NCBI RefSeq assembly: GCF_039533965.1
Contig: NZ_BAAAUN010000001.1
Span: 2,888,950-2,952,949, forward strand
From: Microbacterium luteolum
GTDB lineage: Bacteria > Actinomycetota > Actinomycetes > Actinomycetales > Microbacteriaceae
Direction of reading: 5' to 3'
DNA: 64,000 nucleotides
A program made the position numbers and the translations under genes. This document shows, piece by piece, positions 1 through 8,394 of this stretch. The notes beneath the pieces were generated by a model, which saw nothing but the letters and a program-made list of their open reading frames with translations, was not told the origin of the DNA and did not search any database. Within the stretch, counting starts at the first letter, position 1, and the number at the start of each line of letters is the position of its first letter.

Positions 1-421
1 TGCAGAAGACCAGGGCGCCGGTGCCGATCCCGAGCCAGAGCTTCTGCCTGCCCGCGGCATCCGCTCGCTGGCCGAGGACGGGCGCGAGCAGCAGGATGCC
101 GAAGGCGGCGATCGTCGAACCCAGTCCCAGGCCGGAGGCGAGGTCGGCTTCGGCGGCCTTGCGCACGGGGTCGGACGAGTCGAGAGCGGCGATGTCGGCG
201 GGGAGGAAGCCCTTGCCGACCAGGTACAGCGCCGTGAACACGAACGTGAGGATGACGGTGTTGAACGGCTGCGTCGCCCAGTCCCACAGCGCCCACGAGT
301 AGACCTGCTTCTTCGGGGCCGGAGTCTCGCCGCGCAGATCCAGTCCGATCACGCCGACGGCGCCGCTGTTCGCTGTGGCGACGGGCTCGGGAACGCCGGG
401 GTGCGCGTCAGGTTCGCTCAT
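1..421 (-). CDS. UMF1-family MFS transporter, N-terminal part
   Basis: The first 140 residues of a protein whose 3' end lies outside the window. The ATG at 421 reads MSEPDAHPGVPEP, a short hydrophilic lead, then a first membrane segment in the stretch SWALWDWATQPFNTVILTF. This is close to the WALYDWANSAFxTVI signature of UMF1 (Atg22-like) transporters. A further hydrophobic segment follows a loop rich in Asp, Ala and Glu, and the next visible segment reads STIAAFGILLLAPVLGQRAD. UMF1 proteins are 12-helix major facilitator proteins of mostly unknown substrate. It is transcribed away from the Lrp gene next to it but on the same strand, 79 bp downstream of it, so the two may be cotranscribed. 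Family is fairly sure; substrate unknown. Confidence 0.75.
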   Translation of the reverse strand, partial: MSEPDAHPGVPEPVATANSGAVGVIGLDLRGETPAPKKQVYSWALWDWATQPFNTVILTFVFTALYLVGKGFLPADIAALDSSDPVRKAAEADLASGLGLGSTIAAFGILLLAPVLGQRADAAGRQKLWLGIGTGALVFC

Positions 422-499
422 GGTCGAAGTCTGGCGCTGCGCGGTGAACGGGCGGTGACGGCGCGCCGCGCGCTCATCCGCGACCGCAGAAGTGGCGCC

Positions 500-1396
500 T
501 CAGTCCGTGCGCAGGGGCCGCAGCGTGCGGGCGTAGTCCTCCTTCAGCACCGCGAGGTGCAGCCACGCCTCGATGCGCGTCACCCCGGGTAGCGCCCGCA
601 GACGTTCGAGGCTGGCGTACAGGGCGCCGGCCGAGGGCTCGACGAGGGTGGCGACCGCATCGAACCGACCGAGCGTGCGCGCGGCGAAGTCGACGCCGCG
701 TCCCCTGCGCAGTTCCTCGATCACCGCTTCGTCGTCGTCGCCGAGGATCATGCCGACACCCATCGACAGCTGTCGGTGCGCGAGACCGCGTGCCTCGACC
801 GCGCTGATCTTGATGACTCCCGCATCGATGAGCCGCTGCACGCGCGTGGCCACCGCGGAGGGGGAGAGCCGCACCTCCTCGCCGAGCGCGCGGAAGCTCC
901 GGCGTCCGTCGGTCTGCAGCTGCTCGATCAGAGCCTCGTCGATCGCGTCGAGCGTGACCCCGCCGTGGTACTCCGAGACGAAGAATCCCTTCACGACGGT
1001 CGAGTAGATGATCGTGCTGATGTCGAGCACACCGGTGATCGCGCGGATCTGGGCGAGCAGGTCGTGCAGCTCCGACATCGAGCCGACCCGGATCTCCGTG
1101 ACCACGTCGTGCGCTCCGCCGACCGCCGACACCAGCACCGTCTCGTCGAGGTCCCGCAGGTGCTCCGCGACGACCTCGACGGCACCGTCGGTGCGGATCG
1201 AGACGTGCGCGAGGACGTGTTGGCCGAGGAAGACGGGATCGACGGCGGCGACCACCCGCACGGTGCGGTCTTCGAGCATGGCCTTCAGCCGGGCGGCGAC
1301 GGCGGCCCGGGACTGCCCGAGGCGCACGGACAGCGAGCGGATGCTGGCGCGCCCGTCCTCCTGGAGGGCCCGGATGAGTTCGGCGTCGAAATCCAC
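500..1396 (-). CDS. Lrp/AsnC regulator with duplicated domain unit
   Basis: A 298-residue transcription regulator, about twice the length of a normal Lrp/AsnC protein. Two consecutive units are visible. The first has an N-terminal helix-turn-helix (DAELIRALQEDGRASIRSL, then SRAAVAARLKAML) followed by a RAM-like ligand domain; the second starts near DAIDEALIEQLQTDGRRSF with SPSAVATRVQRLIDAGVI. I chose the GTG at 1396 because GGAGG lies 6 nt upstream; an in-frame ATG at 1417 lacks such a site. The gene is divergent from the transporter-amidohydrolase-ThDP-ureohydrolase operon at 1620-7171, so it is the natural candidate to sense an amino acid or guanidino compound and control that operon. That role is inferred from position. 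Confidence 0.82.
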   Translation of the reverse strand: MDFDAELIRALQEDGRASIRSLSVRLGQSRAAVAARLKAMLEDRTVRVVAAVDPVFLGQHVLAHVSIRTDGAVEVVAEHLRDLDETVLVSAVGGAHDVVTEIRVGSMSELHDLLAQIRAITGVLDISTIIYSTVVKGFFVSEYHGGVTLDAIDEALIEQLQTDGRRSFRALGEEVRLSPSAVATRVQRLIDAGVIKISAVEARGLAHRQLSMGVGMILGDDDEAVIEELRRGRGVDFAARTLGRFDAVATLVEPSAGALYASLERLRALPGVTRIEAWLHLAVLKEDYARTLRPLRTD

Positions 1397-1549
1397 GGCT
1401 TTCCTCCGATTCGTCATCTTTCCCGGGATCGCTCGCCCGGGAGAGCACAACCTCAGCCTAAGAGGTAGAACGACCGACGGGAAGGCGACACATGTCTCCG
1501 GTCGCGAACATTTCTCCAGTGAATGACTCTTCTCGCTGGAGTTCTGGCC

Positions 1550-1578
1550 TTGTCGCAGGCTCCGTACGGACGTAGCAT
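1550..1578 (+). promoter_or_regulatory. Candidate promoter of the guanidino-compound operon
   Basis: TTGTCG (1550-1555) and TAGCAT (1573-1578) are separated by 17 bp, 42 bp before the ATG at 1620. Just upstream, CTCCAG (1514-1519) and CTGGAG (1536-1541) form an imperfect inverted repeat that could be an operator for the divergent Lrp-type regulator. The remainder of the 1397-1619 gap shows nothing else I can name. Confidence 0.4.
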
Positions 1579-1619
1579 CCTCCGTTATCCGACATCTTCC
1601 GCAAAGGAGCGGTTCCCTC

Positions 1620-2942
1620 ATGACCTCCACGCACAGCAAGGCCCGACGCGCAGGCATCGCCGCCTTCGTCGGCACCACCATCGAGTGGTACGACTTCTAC
1701 GTATACGCGACGGCCGCCGCCCTCGTCTTCGGCCCCCTGTTCTTCCCGAGCGGAGACCGGCTCGCCGAGACCGCCGCTGCTTTCGCGACCTTCGCGGTCG
1801 CCTTCCTCGTCCGGCCCCTCGGTGGCATCATCTTCGGCCACATCGGCGACAAGCTCGGCCGGCGCACCTCGCTCGTCATCACCCTGCTGATGATGGGCGC
1901 CGCCACCGTGCTGGTCGGCTGCCTGCCCACCTACGAGAACATCGGCATCCTGGCGCCGGTCCTCCTGATCCTGCTCCGCGCCATCCAGGGCCTGGCGGTC
2001 GGCGGCGAGTGGGGCGGCGCGGTGCTGATGAGCGTCGAGCACGCCCCCGAGAAGTCGAAGACGTTCTACGGCGGCTTCACGCAGCTGGGCAACCCGGCCG
2101 GCGCCCTGCTGGCCTCGGGCATCTTCGCCATCATGTCTCGCGTCAGCCCCGACTTCATCATGGACGGCGGATGGCGCATCCCGTTCCTGCTGTCGATCGT
2201 GCTGGTCGGCGTCGGGTTCTGGGTCCGCTACCGCGTCGAGGAGACCCCGGTCTTCGAGGCGAAGGTCGAGGGCCGCAAGCAGTCGATGCCCCTGGCCTAC
2301 GCCCTGCGCACGAACTGGAAGCCGATCCTGCTCGGCATCGGCATCCTGCCGATCTCGACCGGCGGCTACTACCTCGCGACCACGTTCGTCACCGCCTACG
2401 CGACCGGCGAGCCGATCTCGGTCAGCGAGCAGGTCATCCTCGACGCGATGACGATCGCCTCCTTCGTGGAGTTCGTCGTGACCCTCCCGGTCGCCTGGCT
2501 GGGCGACAAGTGGGGTCGCAAGAACGTCATGTACATCGGTCTGGTCACCTCGGTGCTCACGTTCGTGCCGTTCCTGCTGATCATGCCCGGCCGCGTCGAA
2601 CCGCTCATCTTCCTGTTCGCCTCGCTGGTGCGCATCGCGATGAGCGCGACGTACGCCCCGATCGCGGCCCTGCTCGCGCAGATGTTCCGCCCGCAGGCCC
2701 GGTACACCTCCCTCGCTCTCGCCTACGGTGTGGGTGCGGCGCTCTGGGCCGGATTCTCGCCGTGGTTCGCGACGCAGCTCATCGCCTGGACCGGCAGCAT
2801 CTGGTCGGTCATCGCGATGTTCACCGGCATGGCGATCATCGCCGGCATCTGCACCCGCCTCGCCCCGCAGCACTCGGATGAGGCGCCGGTCACCGCGTCG
2901 TTCACCGCCCGCACCGACACGACCGCGAACAGGCTGCCATGA
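1620..2942 (+). CDS. MHS-family MFS transporter (metabolite:H+ symporter)
   Basis: A 440-residue 12-helix secondary transporter. The N terminus carries AAFVGTTIEWYDFYVYATAAAL, the hallmark start of metabolite:proton symporters (the ProP/ShiA/KgtP-like group). The cytoplasmic loop GHIGDKLGRRTSLV fits the conserved G-x-x-x-D-x-x-G-R-R motif, and AVGGEWGGAVLM is a further group signature. Substrates in this group are organic acids, betaines or zwitterions. It is the first gene of the operon and overlaps the following amidohydrolase gene (ATGA at 2939), so it probably imports the compound that the next three enzymes break down. AAGGAG lies about 10 nt before the ATG. Family certain, substrate inferred only from context. 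Confidence 0.88.
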   Translation: MTSTHSKARRAGIAAFVGTTIEWYDFYVYATAAALVFGPLFFPSGDRLAETAAAFATFAVAFLVRPLGGIIFGHIGDKLGRRTSLVITLLMMGAATVLVGCLPTYENIGILAPVLLILLRAIQGLAVGGEWGGAVLMSVEHAPEKSKTFYGGFTQLGNPAGALLASGIFAIMSRVSPDFIMDGGWRIPFLLSIVLVGVGFWVRYRVEETPVFEAKVEGRKQSMPLAYALRTNWKPILLGIGILPISTGGYYLATTFVTAYATGEPISVSEQVILDAMTIASFVEFVVTLPVAWLGDKWGRKNVMYIGLVTSVLTFVPFLLIMPGRVEPLIFLFASLVRIAMSATYAPIAALLAQMFRPQARYTSLALAYGVGAALWAGFSPWFATQLIAWTGSIWSVIAMFTGMAIIAGICTRLAPQHSDEAPVTASFTARTDTTANRLP

Positions 2943-4606
2943 GAAAGCTCACTCCCTTCGATCGCTCCGCTCAGACGGTGCCGCGACTCCTCACGGCGCG
3001 CGCGATCCACATGGCGGATGCCGAGGCCACGACGGCCACGGCGATGCTCACCGATCGCGGGCGGATCCTCGCGATCGGCAGTGCGGACGAGTGCGAGGCC
3101 GTGGCCGACCGTGCCGGCCTCGCACCCGAACGGGTCGACCTGGGTGATGCGGTGGTCGTCCCCGGCTTCATCGACGCGCACGCCCACCCGCTGATGTACG
3201 GGCAGCTGATGACCTGGGTCGACTGCGGACCCGAGAAGGCCGGAAGCATCCCCGAGATCGTCGCCCTGCTGCAGGCCGCTGCCGCGGAGACGCCCGCCGG
3301 GCGTCCGGTGCGCGGCTACGGGTACGAGCAGCGGAACCTCGCCGAGAAGCGGCATCCGACCCGCTTCGAGCTCGACGAGGTCGCGACCGACCGCGAGGTG
3401 TATCTGATGAACGCCTCCGGTCACGGCGGCGTCGTCAACTCGCACACCCTCGCCGTGAACGGCGTCGGCCGCGACACCCCCAACCCCGACGGCGGCGAGT
3501 TCTTCCGCGATGCCGATGGCGAGCTGACCGGCGAGTTGTCGGATGCCGCGTGCAACATCCTCACCGGCGTGCACGGCGTGAAGATCGGCCACCACGGCCC
3601 GAACTTCCACCTCGCCGACGAGCCCGAGGAGCACCTCCGCCAGCTGGATGCCGCGACGCAGCGCTTCCTCGCCGGCGGGGTCACCTCGATCGGCGACGCG
3701 CAGGTCACGCGCCGCGAGTTCGACATGTACCTGCGGCTCGCCGAGGCCGGACGCCTCGAGCTGCGCGTCTCGATGTACCTGCTCTCGCACCTGCTCGACG
3801 AGGCGCTCGAGATGGGCCTGGTCGGACAGTTCGGCAACGCGCACCTCAGCTTCGCCGGCATCAAGCTCTACGCCGACGGCACGCTCGGCGGCTGGACCGC
3901 GTACTTCCCCGACGGCTATGTGGGCGATCCGTGCCGCACCGGCCAGCTGTACCACGAGCCCGCCGAGTACACGGCGCTGATCAGCAAGGCTCACGCCGCC
4001 GGTCTCCAGACCGCGACGCACGCGCAGTCGCCGACCGCGATCGAGATGGTGGTGTCCGCGATCGAGGCCGCGCTCGCCGAACGTCCGGATGCCGATGCCC
4101 GCCACCGCATCGAGCACTGCGGGCTGCCGACCCCCGAGCAGATCGCGCGGATGGCCGTCTCCGGCATCCGTCCGGTGAACCAGACCCAGCACTACTTCAA
4201 CTGGGGCGAAGGTGTGGAGGAGGCCATCGGCACCCCGGGCGAGCGCTTCAACCCGCTCGGTGAGTTCGAGCGCGCGGGCGTGCCGTTCACGATCTCGTCG
4301 GATGCCCCGGTCGCCGAGCCCATCCCGCTCGAGGCCATCCAGACCGCGGTCACCCGCGTGACCCGCCGCGGTCACAAGCTCGGGCCGGACGACCTGCGGG
4401 TCTCCGCTCTCGCCGCGCTCCGCGCCCACACGATCGAGGGTGCGGTATCGATCGGCCGCGAAGACGACCTCGGCTCGCTCGAGGTCGGCAAGTACGCCGA
4501 CTTCGCCGTGCTCTCCGACGACCCGCTGGTCGTCGCGGGAGAGGACATCGCGGCGATCACCGTGCGCGAGACCTGGGTCGACGGGGAGCGCCGGTACCGT
4601 GCCTGA
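2939..4606 (+). CDS. YtcJ/NfdA-like metal-dependent amidohydrolase
   Basis: A 555-residue amidohydrolase-superfamily enzyme. The zinc-binding signature PGFIDAHAHP lies near residue 80 after an N-terminal beta domain (TARAIHMADAEA, GRILAIGSADE). Later metal and active-site segments are THAQSP, RIEHCG and ISSDAPV, and the C terminus returns to the beta domain with GKYADFAVLSDDPL. Length and motifs match the YtcJ group, which includes N-substituted formamide deformylase. These enzymes hydrolyse amide or C-N bonds; the real substrate is unknown. The start overlaps the transporter stop (ATGA). The first codons read MRKLTPFDRSAQT and are encoded by CCCTTCGATCGCTCCGCTCA, which resembles the dispersed repeat found elsewhere in this window, so the extreme N terminus may be repeat-derived. 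Confidence 0.85.
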   Translation: MRKLTPFDRSAQTVPRLLTARAIHMADAEATTATAMLTDRGRILAIGSADECEAVADRAGLAPERVDLGDAVVVPGFIDAHAHPLMYGQLMTWVDCGPEKAGSIPEIVALLQAAAAETPAGRPVRGYGYEQRNLAEKRHPTRFELDEVATDREVYLMNASGHGGVVNSHTLAVNGVGRDTPNPDGGEFFRDADGELTGELSDAACNILTGVHGVKIGHHGPNFHLADEPEEHLRQLDAATQRFLAGGVTSIGDAQVTRREFDMYLRLAEAGRLELRVSMYLLSHLLDEALEMGLVGQFGNAHLSFAGIKLYADGTLGGWTAYFPDGYVGDPCRTGQLYHEPAEYTALISKAHAAGLQTATHAQSPTAIEMVVSAIEAALAERPDADARHRIEHCGLPTPEQIARMAVSGIRPVNQTQHYFNWGEGVEEAIGTPGERFNPLGEFERAGVPFTISSDAPVAEPIPLEAIQTAVTRVTRRGHKLGPDDLRVSALAALRAHTIEGAVSIGREDDLGSLEVGKYADFAVLSDDPLVVAGEDIAAITVRETWVDGERRYRA

Positions 4607-6218
4607 CGTCATGACGAACAACGAGCAGTATGCCGACACCGCAGGCCGCGCCGTGCTCGAGACCATCCGCGCCTATGGCGTGACCGCGATCTTCGGCATC
4701 CCCGGCACGCACAACCTCGAGCTCTACCGGCCGCTCGCCGAACTCGGCATCCGCGCGGTGACCAACCGCCACGAGCAGGGCTCGGGCTACGGCGCCGACG
4801 GCTGGGCGCAGCAGACCGGGCTCCCCGGTGTCGTGATCACGACCTCCGGCCCCGGTCTGCAGAACGCCATGAGCGCGATCGGCACCGCGTTCTGCGAGTC
4901 GCGACCGATGATCGTGCTGTCGCCCGGCGTGGCCCTCGGAGCGGAGTTCGCCGACGTCGGCACGCTGCACGAGACGAAGGATGCCACCGCGATGGTCGGC
5001 GCGATCGCCGAGTGGTCGCGCCGCGTGCACTCGGCTGCGGAAGCCGTCGAAGCCGTGCACGATGCCTTCACGCTCTTCCGAACCGGTCGCCCGCGGCCCG
5101 TGCACATCGAGATCCCCCTCGATGTCCTCGAGGCCCCCGCAGACGTCCCCCAGGCGGATCGGATCGCGCGCCCCGAGCCCGCCCCTGCCGCGGGCGACCC
5201 CTCCTCCATCGCTCAGGCGGCGGGGCTGCTGGCCTCGGCGCGCCGACCGGTGATCGTCGCCGGCGGCGGAGCGACGGATGCCGCACCCGAGGTCGCGGCG
5301 CTCGCCGAGCGTCTCGGAGCTCCGGTGCTGACGACCCTCAACGGCAAGGGCGTGGTCGACGAGCGGCATCCGCTCTCGCTCGGATCGAACCTGCGGCTCG
5401 CGGCCGCCCGCGCCGTCGCGGAGGACGCCGACGTGCTGCTCGTGATCGGCTCGAAGCTCGGCGAGGCCGAGCTGTGGGCTCCGCGGCTGGAGGCGCGCGG
5501 TGGCGTGATCCGCGTCGACATCTCGCCGGCGCAGCGCGACAAGAACCTCGACGCGACCGTCGGGATCACCGGCGATGCGGCGGCCGTCGGTCGTGCTCTG
5601 CTGGCCGCGCTGCCGTCGGAGGCGCGACCGGCGCCCGACCTCGGGGCGGCACGAGACGCGATCGACGCCGAGATGCGCGAGACCGCGCCGGAGGCCGTCG
5701 CCCTGGCCCAGATCATCGCCGACGCTCTGCCCGACGATGCGATCGTCGCGGGCGACTCCTCGCAGATCGTCTACATGGCGCTCGGGAGCGTGCTGCGCTC
5801 GCCGCGTCCGCACTCCCTGCTCTACACGCCGACCTACGCGACCCTCGGCTACGGCCTGCCCGCCGCGATCGGGGCGCGGGTCGCCCAGACCGAACACCCG
5901 GTCGTCACCGTGATCGGCGACGGCGCGCTGATGTTCTGCGTCAACGAACTCGTCACCGCCGTCGAGCAGCGACTCGACGTGACGATCGTGTGCGTCGACA
6001 ACGGCGGCTACGCCGAGATCCGGCAGAACGAGGTCGATCGCGGGATGACGCCCGTCGGCGTCGACCTCGTGCAGCCCGACTGGGCCGCGCTCGCGACGGC
6101 GTTCGGCGCGACCGGGCGCCGGGTCGACCGGACCGAGGACATCGCGTCGAGCATCCGCGAGGCCATCGCCGAGGGCGACGTGCAGCTCGTCCACATCCCC
6201 ATGGAAAGACAGGACTGA
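4599..6218 (+). CDS. ThDP-dependent acetolactate synthase/2-oxo acid decarboxylase-like enzyme
   Basis: A thiamine-diphosphate enzyme of about 539 residues with the usual three domains. The N-terminal Pyr domain holds the activating glutamate in [16 protein letters not shown] and [11 protein letters not shown] central domain contains [15 protein letters not shown]. The C-terminal PP domain has [15 protein letters not shown] followed by CVDNGGY, the Mg-ThDP motif. Acetolactate synthase, benzoylformate decarboxylase and AruI (2-ketoarginine decarboxylase) share this plan. Because a ureohydrolase follows 2 bp downstream, a role decarboxylating a guanidino-2-oxo acid, as AruI does in the arginine transaminase pathway, is attractive but not proven. 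I prefer GTG at 4599 (overlapping the previous stop, GGAG 10 nt upstream); ATG at 4611 is the alternative. Confidence 0.82.
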   Translation: MPDVMTNNEQYADTAGRAVLETIRAYGVTAIFGIPGTHNLELYRPLAELGIRAVTNRHEQGSGYGADGWAQQTGLPGVVITTSGPGLQNAMSAIGTAFCESRPMIVLSPGVALGAEFADVGTLHETKDATAMVGAIAEWSRRVHSAAEAVEAVHDAFTLFRTGRPRPVHIEIPLDVLEAPADVPQADRIARPEPAPAAGDPSSIAQAAGLLASARRPVIVAGGGATDAAPEVAALAERLGAPVLTTLNGKGVVDERHPLSLGSNLRLAAARAVAEDADVLLVIGSKLGEAELWAPRLEARGGVIRVDISPAQRDKNLDATVGITGDAAAVGRALLAALPSEARPAPDLGAARDAIDAEMRETAPEAVALAQIIADALPDDAIVAGDSSQIVYMALGSVLRSPRPHSLLYTPTYATLGYGLPAAIGARVAQTEHPVVTVIGDGALMFCVNELVTAVEQRLDVTIVCVDNGGYAEIRQNEVDRGMTPVGVDLVQPDWAALATAFGATGRRVDRTEDIASSIREAIAEGDVQLVHIPMERQD

Positions 6219-6220
6219 TC

Positions 6221-7171
6221 ATGACCGAGAACGTGGGCCCCATCGACGCCTCCGTGAACCCCCGGTACTCGGGGATCGCGACCTTCGCACGCCTCCCGCG
6301 GATCGAGGACGTGCCGCGCGCCGACATCGCCGTCGTCGGCATCCCGTTCGACTCGGGGGTGAGCTACCGCCCGGGCACGCGCTTCGGCCCGTCGCATGTG
6401 CGCGAGTCGTCGCGCCTGCTGCGTCCGTACAACCCGGCGCAGGACGTGTCGCCGTTCGCGATCGCCCAAGTGGTGGATGCCGGTGACATCCCGGTGAACC
6501 CGTTCGATCTGGCCGCCGCGGTGAGCGAGGTCGAGACCGCGGCGATCGCGCTCGGCGAGCAGGTGCAGCGCATCGTCACGATCGGCGGCGACCACACGGT
6601 GGCGCTCCCGCTGCTGCGAGCGGTCGCCGCCAAGCACGGCCCGGTCGCGGTGCTGCATTTCGACGCGCACCTCGACACCTGGGACACCTACTTCGGAGCT
6701 CCGATCACGCACGGCACGCCCTTCCGCCGGGCGAGCGAGGAGGGGCTGATCGACCTCACCGCCAGCTGCCACGTCGGCACCCGTGGTCCGCTGTATTCCA
6801 AGCAGGACATCGAGGACGACGAGCGCCTCGGCTTCTCGATCGTGTCGAGCGAGTACATCGAGGAGCACGGCGTCGAGGCCGCGATCGCGCGGATCCTGCA
6901 GCGCATCGGCGACAAGCCGCTCTACGTCTCGATCGACATCGACGTGCTCGACCCCGCGCACGCCCCCGGCACCGGCACGCCCGAGGCCGGCGGGCTGACC
7001 AGTCGCGAGCTGCTGCGGATCCTCCGGGCGCTCGGTTCGCAGCACATCGTCGGCGCCGACGTCGTCGAGGTGTCGCCGGCCTACGACCACGCCCAGATCA
7101 CCGGCATCGCCGCGAGTCATGTGGTCTACGAGCTCGTGAGCCTCCTGGCCTCGCAGGTCGCGCAGCCCTAG
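6221..7171 (+). CDS. Ureohydrolase (agmatinase/guanidinobutyrase family)
   Basis: A 316-residue arginase/agmatinase-family enzyme that removes urea from a guanidino compound. All binuclear-manganese motifs are present: [21 protein letters not shown] and [19 protein letters not shown]. The N terminus ([28 protein letters not shown]) is typical of agmatinases. Agmatine, 4-guanidinobutyrate and related acids are all handled by close relatives and cannot be told apart by eye. It is the last gene of the operon, 2 bp after the ThDP enzyme. Together they would turn a 2-oxo guanidino acid into an aldehyde and then an amino acid plus urea if an aldehyde dehydrogenase exists elsewhere. No transaminase or dehydrogenase gene is seen here. 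Confidence 0.88.
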   Translation: MTENVGPIDASVNPRYSGIATFARLPRIEDVPRADIAVVGIPFDSGVSYRPGTRFGPSHVRESSRLLRPYNPAQDVSPFAIAQVVDAGDIPVNPFDLAAAVSEVETAAIALGEQVQRIVTIGGDHTVALPLLRAVAAKHGPVAVLHFDAHLDTWDTYFGAPITHGTPFRRASEEGLIDLTASCHVGTRGPLYSKQDIEDDERLGFSIVSSEYIEEHGVEAAIARILQRIGDKPLYVSIDIDVLDPAHAPGTGTPEAGGLTSRELLRILRALGSQHIVGADVVEVSPAYDHAQITGIAASHVVYELVSLLASQVAQP

Positions 7172-7197
7172 CCCCGGCATCCGTCCCCGCCTTCTTC

Positions 7198-7295
7198 CGT
7201 TCCGGTCGCACTTCGTGCCGCCCAGCGGCCGAGATTGCGGCAACAACTGCGACCGGAACGCCGCTCACCGGCAACAACTGCGACCGGAACGCCGC
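7198..7295. repeat. Intergenic repeats with a GCGACCGGAACG core
   Basis: Two direct copies of a 27-bp unit lie at 7238-7264 and 7269-7295, 31 bp apart; both contain CAACAACTGCGACCGGAACG. The core TGCGACCGGAACG also occurs inverted at 7198-7210, so 7198-7210 and 7248-7260 can pair over 13 bp. The block sits between the convergent ends of the ureohydrolase and the RIO kinase genes and could act as a bidirectional terminator or be a mobile intergenic repeat. Confidence 0.6.
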
Positions 7296-7298
7296 ACC

Positions 7299-8168
7299 TC
7301 AGGCATACGACGCGGCGAGCAGCTCGGCGAACAGCTCCTCCGGGTCGCGTTCCACCCGGCGCCGGGTGAACCAGTCGCAGATGTTGACGCAGTCGCGGTG
7401 CAGCAGGTCGAGGCCCTGCGGGTTCGCGATGATGTCGACGATCTGCGGCAGGTCGATCACCCGCACGCGGCCCTCGTGCACGAGCAGGTTGTACGCCGAG
7501 AGGTCGCCGTGCGCGAACCCTGCGGCCGCGAACACCCGCATGATCTCGACCACCTGGTCGTAGAAGCCCGCGAGCTCCGCACGGTCGCTGCGCACCTGGG
7601 CGAGGCGGGGTGCCGCGGTGCCGTGCGCGTCGCCGAGGAACTCCATCAGCACCTCGGTGCCGTTGACCTGCACCGGGTACGGCACGGGTGCGCCCAGCTC
7701 CCACATCCGGCAGAGCGCCTCGAACTCGGCGAACGACCACTGCGCGGCGGCGACCTCCCGCCCATGGGTCGACTTCTTCGCGAGGGCGCGGGTGTCGCGG
7801 GTGTTCCGGGTGCTGCGACCCTCGGTGTAGACGGCCGAGCGGTGGAAGCTGCTGTGCTCGGCCGAGCGGTAGCGCTTCGCCGCCAGCAGCGTGTGCTGCG
7901 CCGGGTCGTCGGGAACCGCGCGCTCGAGCAGGAACACGTCGGCCTCTTTGCCGGTCTTGAGGATGCCGAGCTCGGTGTCGAGCGCGCCGGCCGAGGTCAC
8001 GACCCAGTCGGGCCAGGGCTCCGGCCCGCGTTCCGTCGGGGTGACGGCCGGCCAGGTCGACCAGCGCTGGTTCTCGCCGGGTTCGACGTCGGCGAAGGAG
8101 AGTTCTGTCGCGAAGGGATCAGACAGGAAGGGATCAGACAAGATGTGGCTCCGGAAAGGGGAGGCCAC
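7299..8168 (-). CDS. RIO-type serine protein kinase
   Basis: A protein of about 280-289 residues with the RIO1/RIO kinase fold. The nucleotide-binding part shows SAGALDTELGILKTGKEADVFLLE and the lysine in LLAAKRYR. The catalytic loop is HGDLSAYNLLVHEG and the metal-binding loop IDLPQIVD, both characteristic of RIO kinases rather than ordinary Ser/Thr kinases. In eukaryotes and archaea RIO kinases mature ribosomes; the bacterial role is not established. The start is uncertain. GTG at 8168 gives 289 residues but lacks a clear ribosome site, while TTG at 8141 has GGAG 7 nt upstream and gives 280. The N terminus contains a duplicated SDPF, encoded by a 15-bp tandem repeat. A short ORF ends 8 bp upstream. 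Confidence 0.85.
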   Translation of the reverse strand: MASPFRSHILSDPFLSDPFATELSFADVEPGENQRWSTWPAVTPTERGPEPWPDWVVTSAGALDTELGILKTGKEADVFLLERAVPDDPAQHTLLAAKRYRSAEHSSFHRSAVYTEGRSTRNTRDTRALAKKSTHGREVAAAQWSFAEFEALCRMWELGAPVPYPVQVNGTEVLMEFLGDAHGTAAPRLAQVRSDRAELAGFYDQVVEIMRVFAAAGFAHGDLSAYNLLVHEGRVRVIDLPQIVDIIANPQGLDLLHRDCVNICDWFTRRRVERDPEELFAELLAASYA

Positions 8169-8176
8169 ACCAGGGA

Positions 8177-8239
8177 TCAGGAGCGGGTGGCCTCGAAGGG
8201 AAGGTGGTCGGCGGAGAGCGCGACGAAGACGGTGTTCAT
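8177..8239 (-). CDS. Possible 20-residue upstream peptide
   Basis: A short frame reading MNTVFVALSADHLPFEATRS with a good ribosome site (AAGGAG, about 9 nt before the ATG at 8239). It ends 8 bp before the GTG start of the RIO kinase gene. The stronger ribosome site of the short frame compared with the kinase gene suggests a translational leader or coupled peptide. I do not recognise the sequence, and no Trp, His or Arg run suggests amino-acid attenuation. Confidence 0.4.
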   Translation of the reverse strand: MNTVFVALSADHLPFEATRS

Positions 8240-8394
8240 GTCCTCAGCTCCTTCCGCTCGGGCCTTCCGGGCTCGTCCCGGTGCGTCGATGAGCCTAGGG
8301 CGTGCGCGCCGGGCTTGTCCAGACCCGGACGAATGGTCGGATGCCGCGGACGACCGGTCGGGCGTCGACCCCCGGAACCTGAGAGCGTGGAACC

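Noticed and set aside
2723..4666. Long minus-strand reading frame opposite the amidohydrolase gene (647 codons)
   Set aside because: Composition is Gly/Arg/Asp-rich as expected from the complement of a high-GC gene, with no domain motif; the plus-strand frame has clear amidohydrolase signatures.
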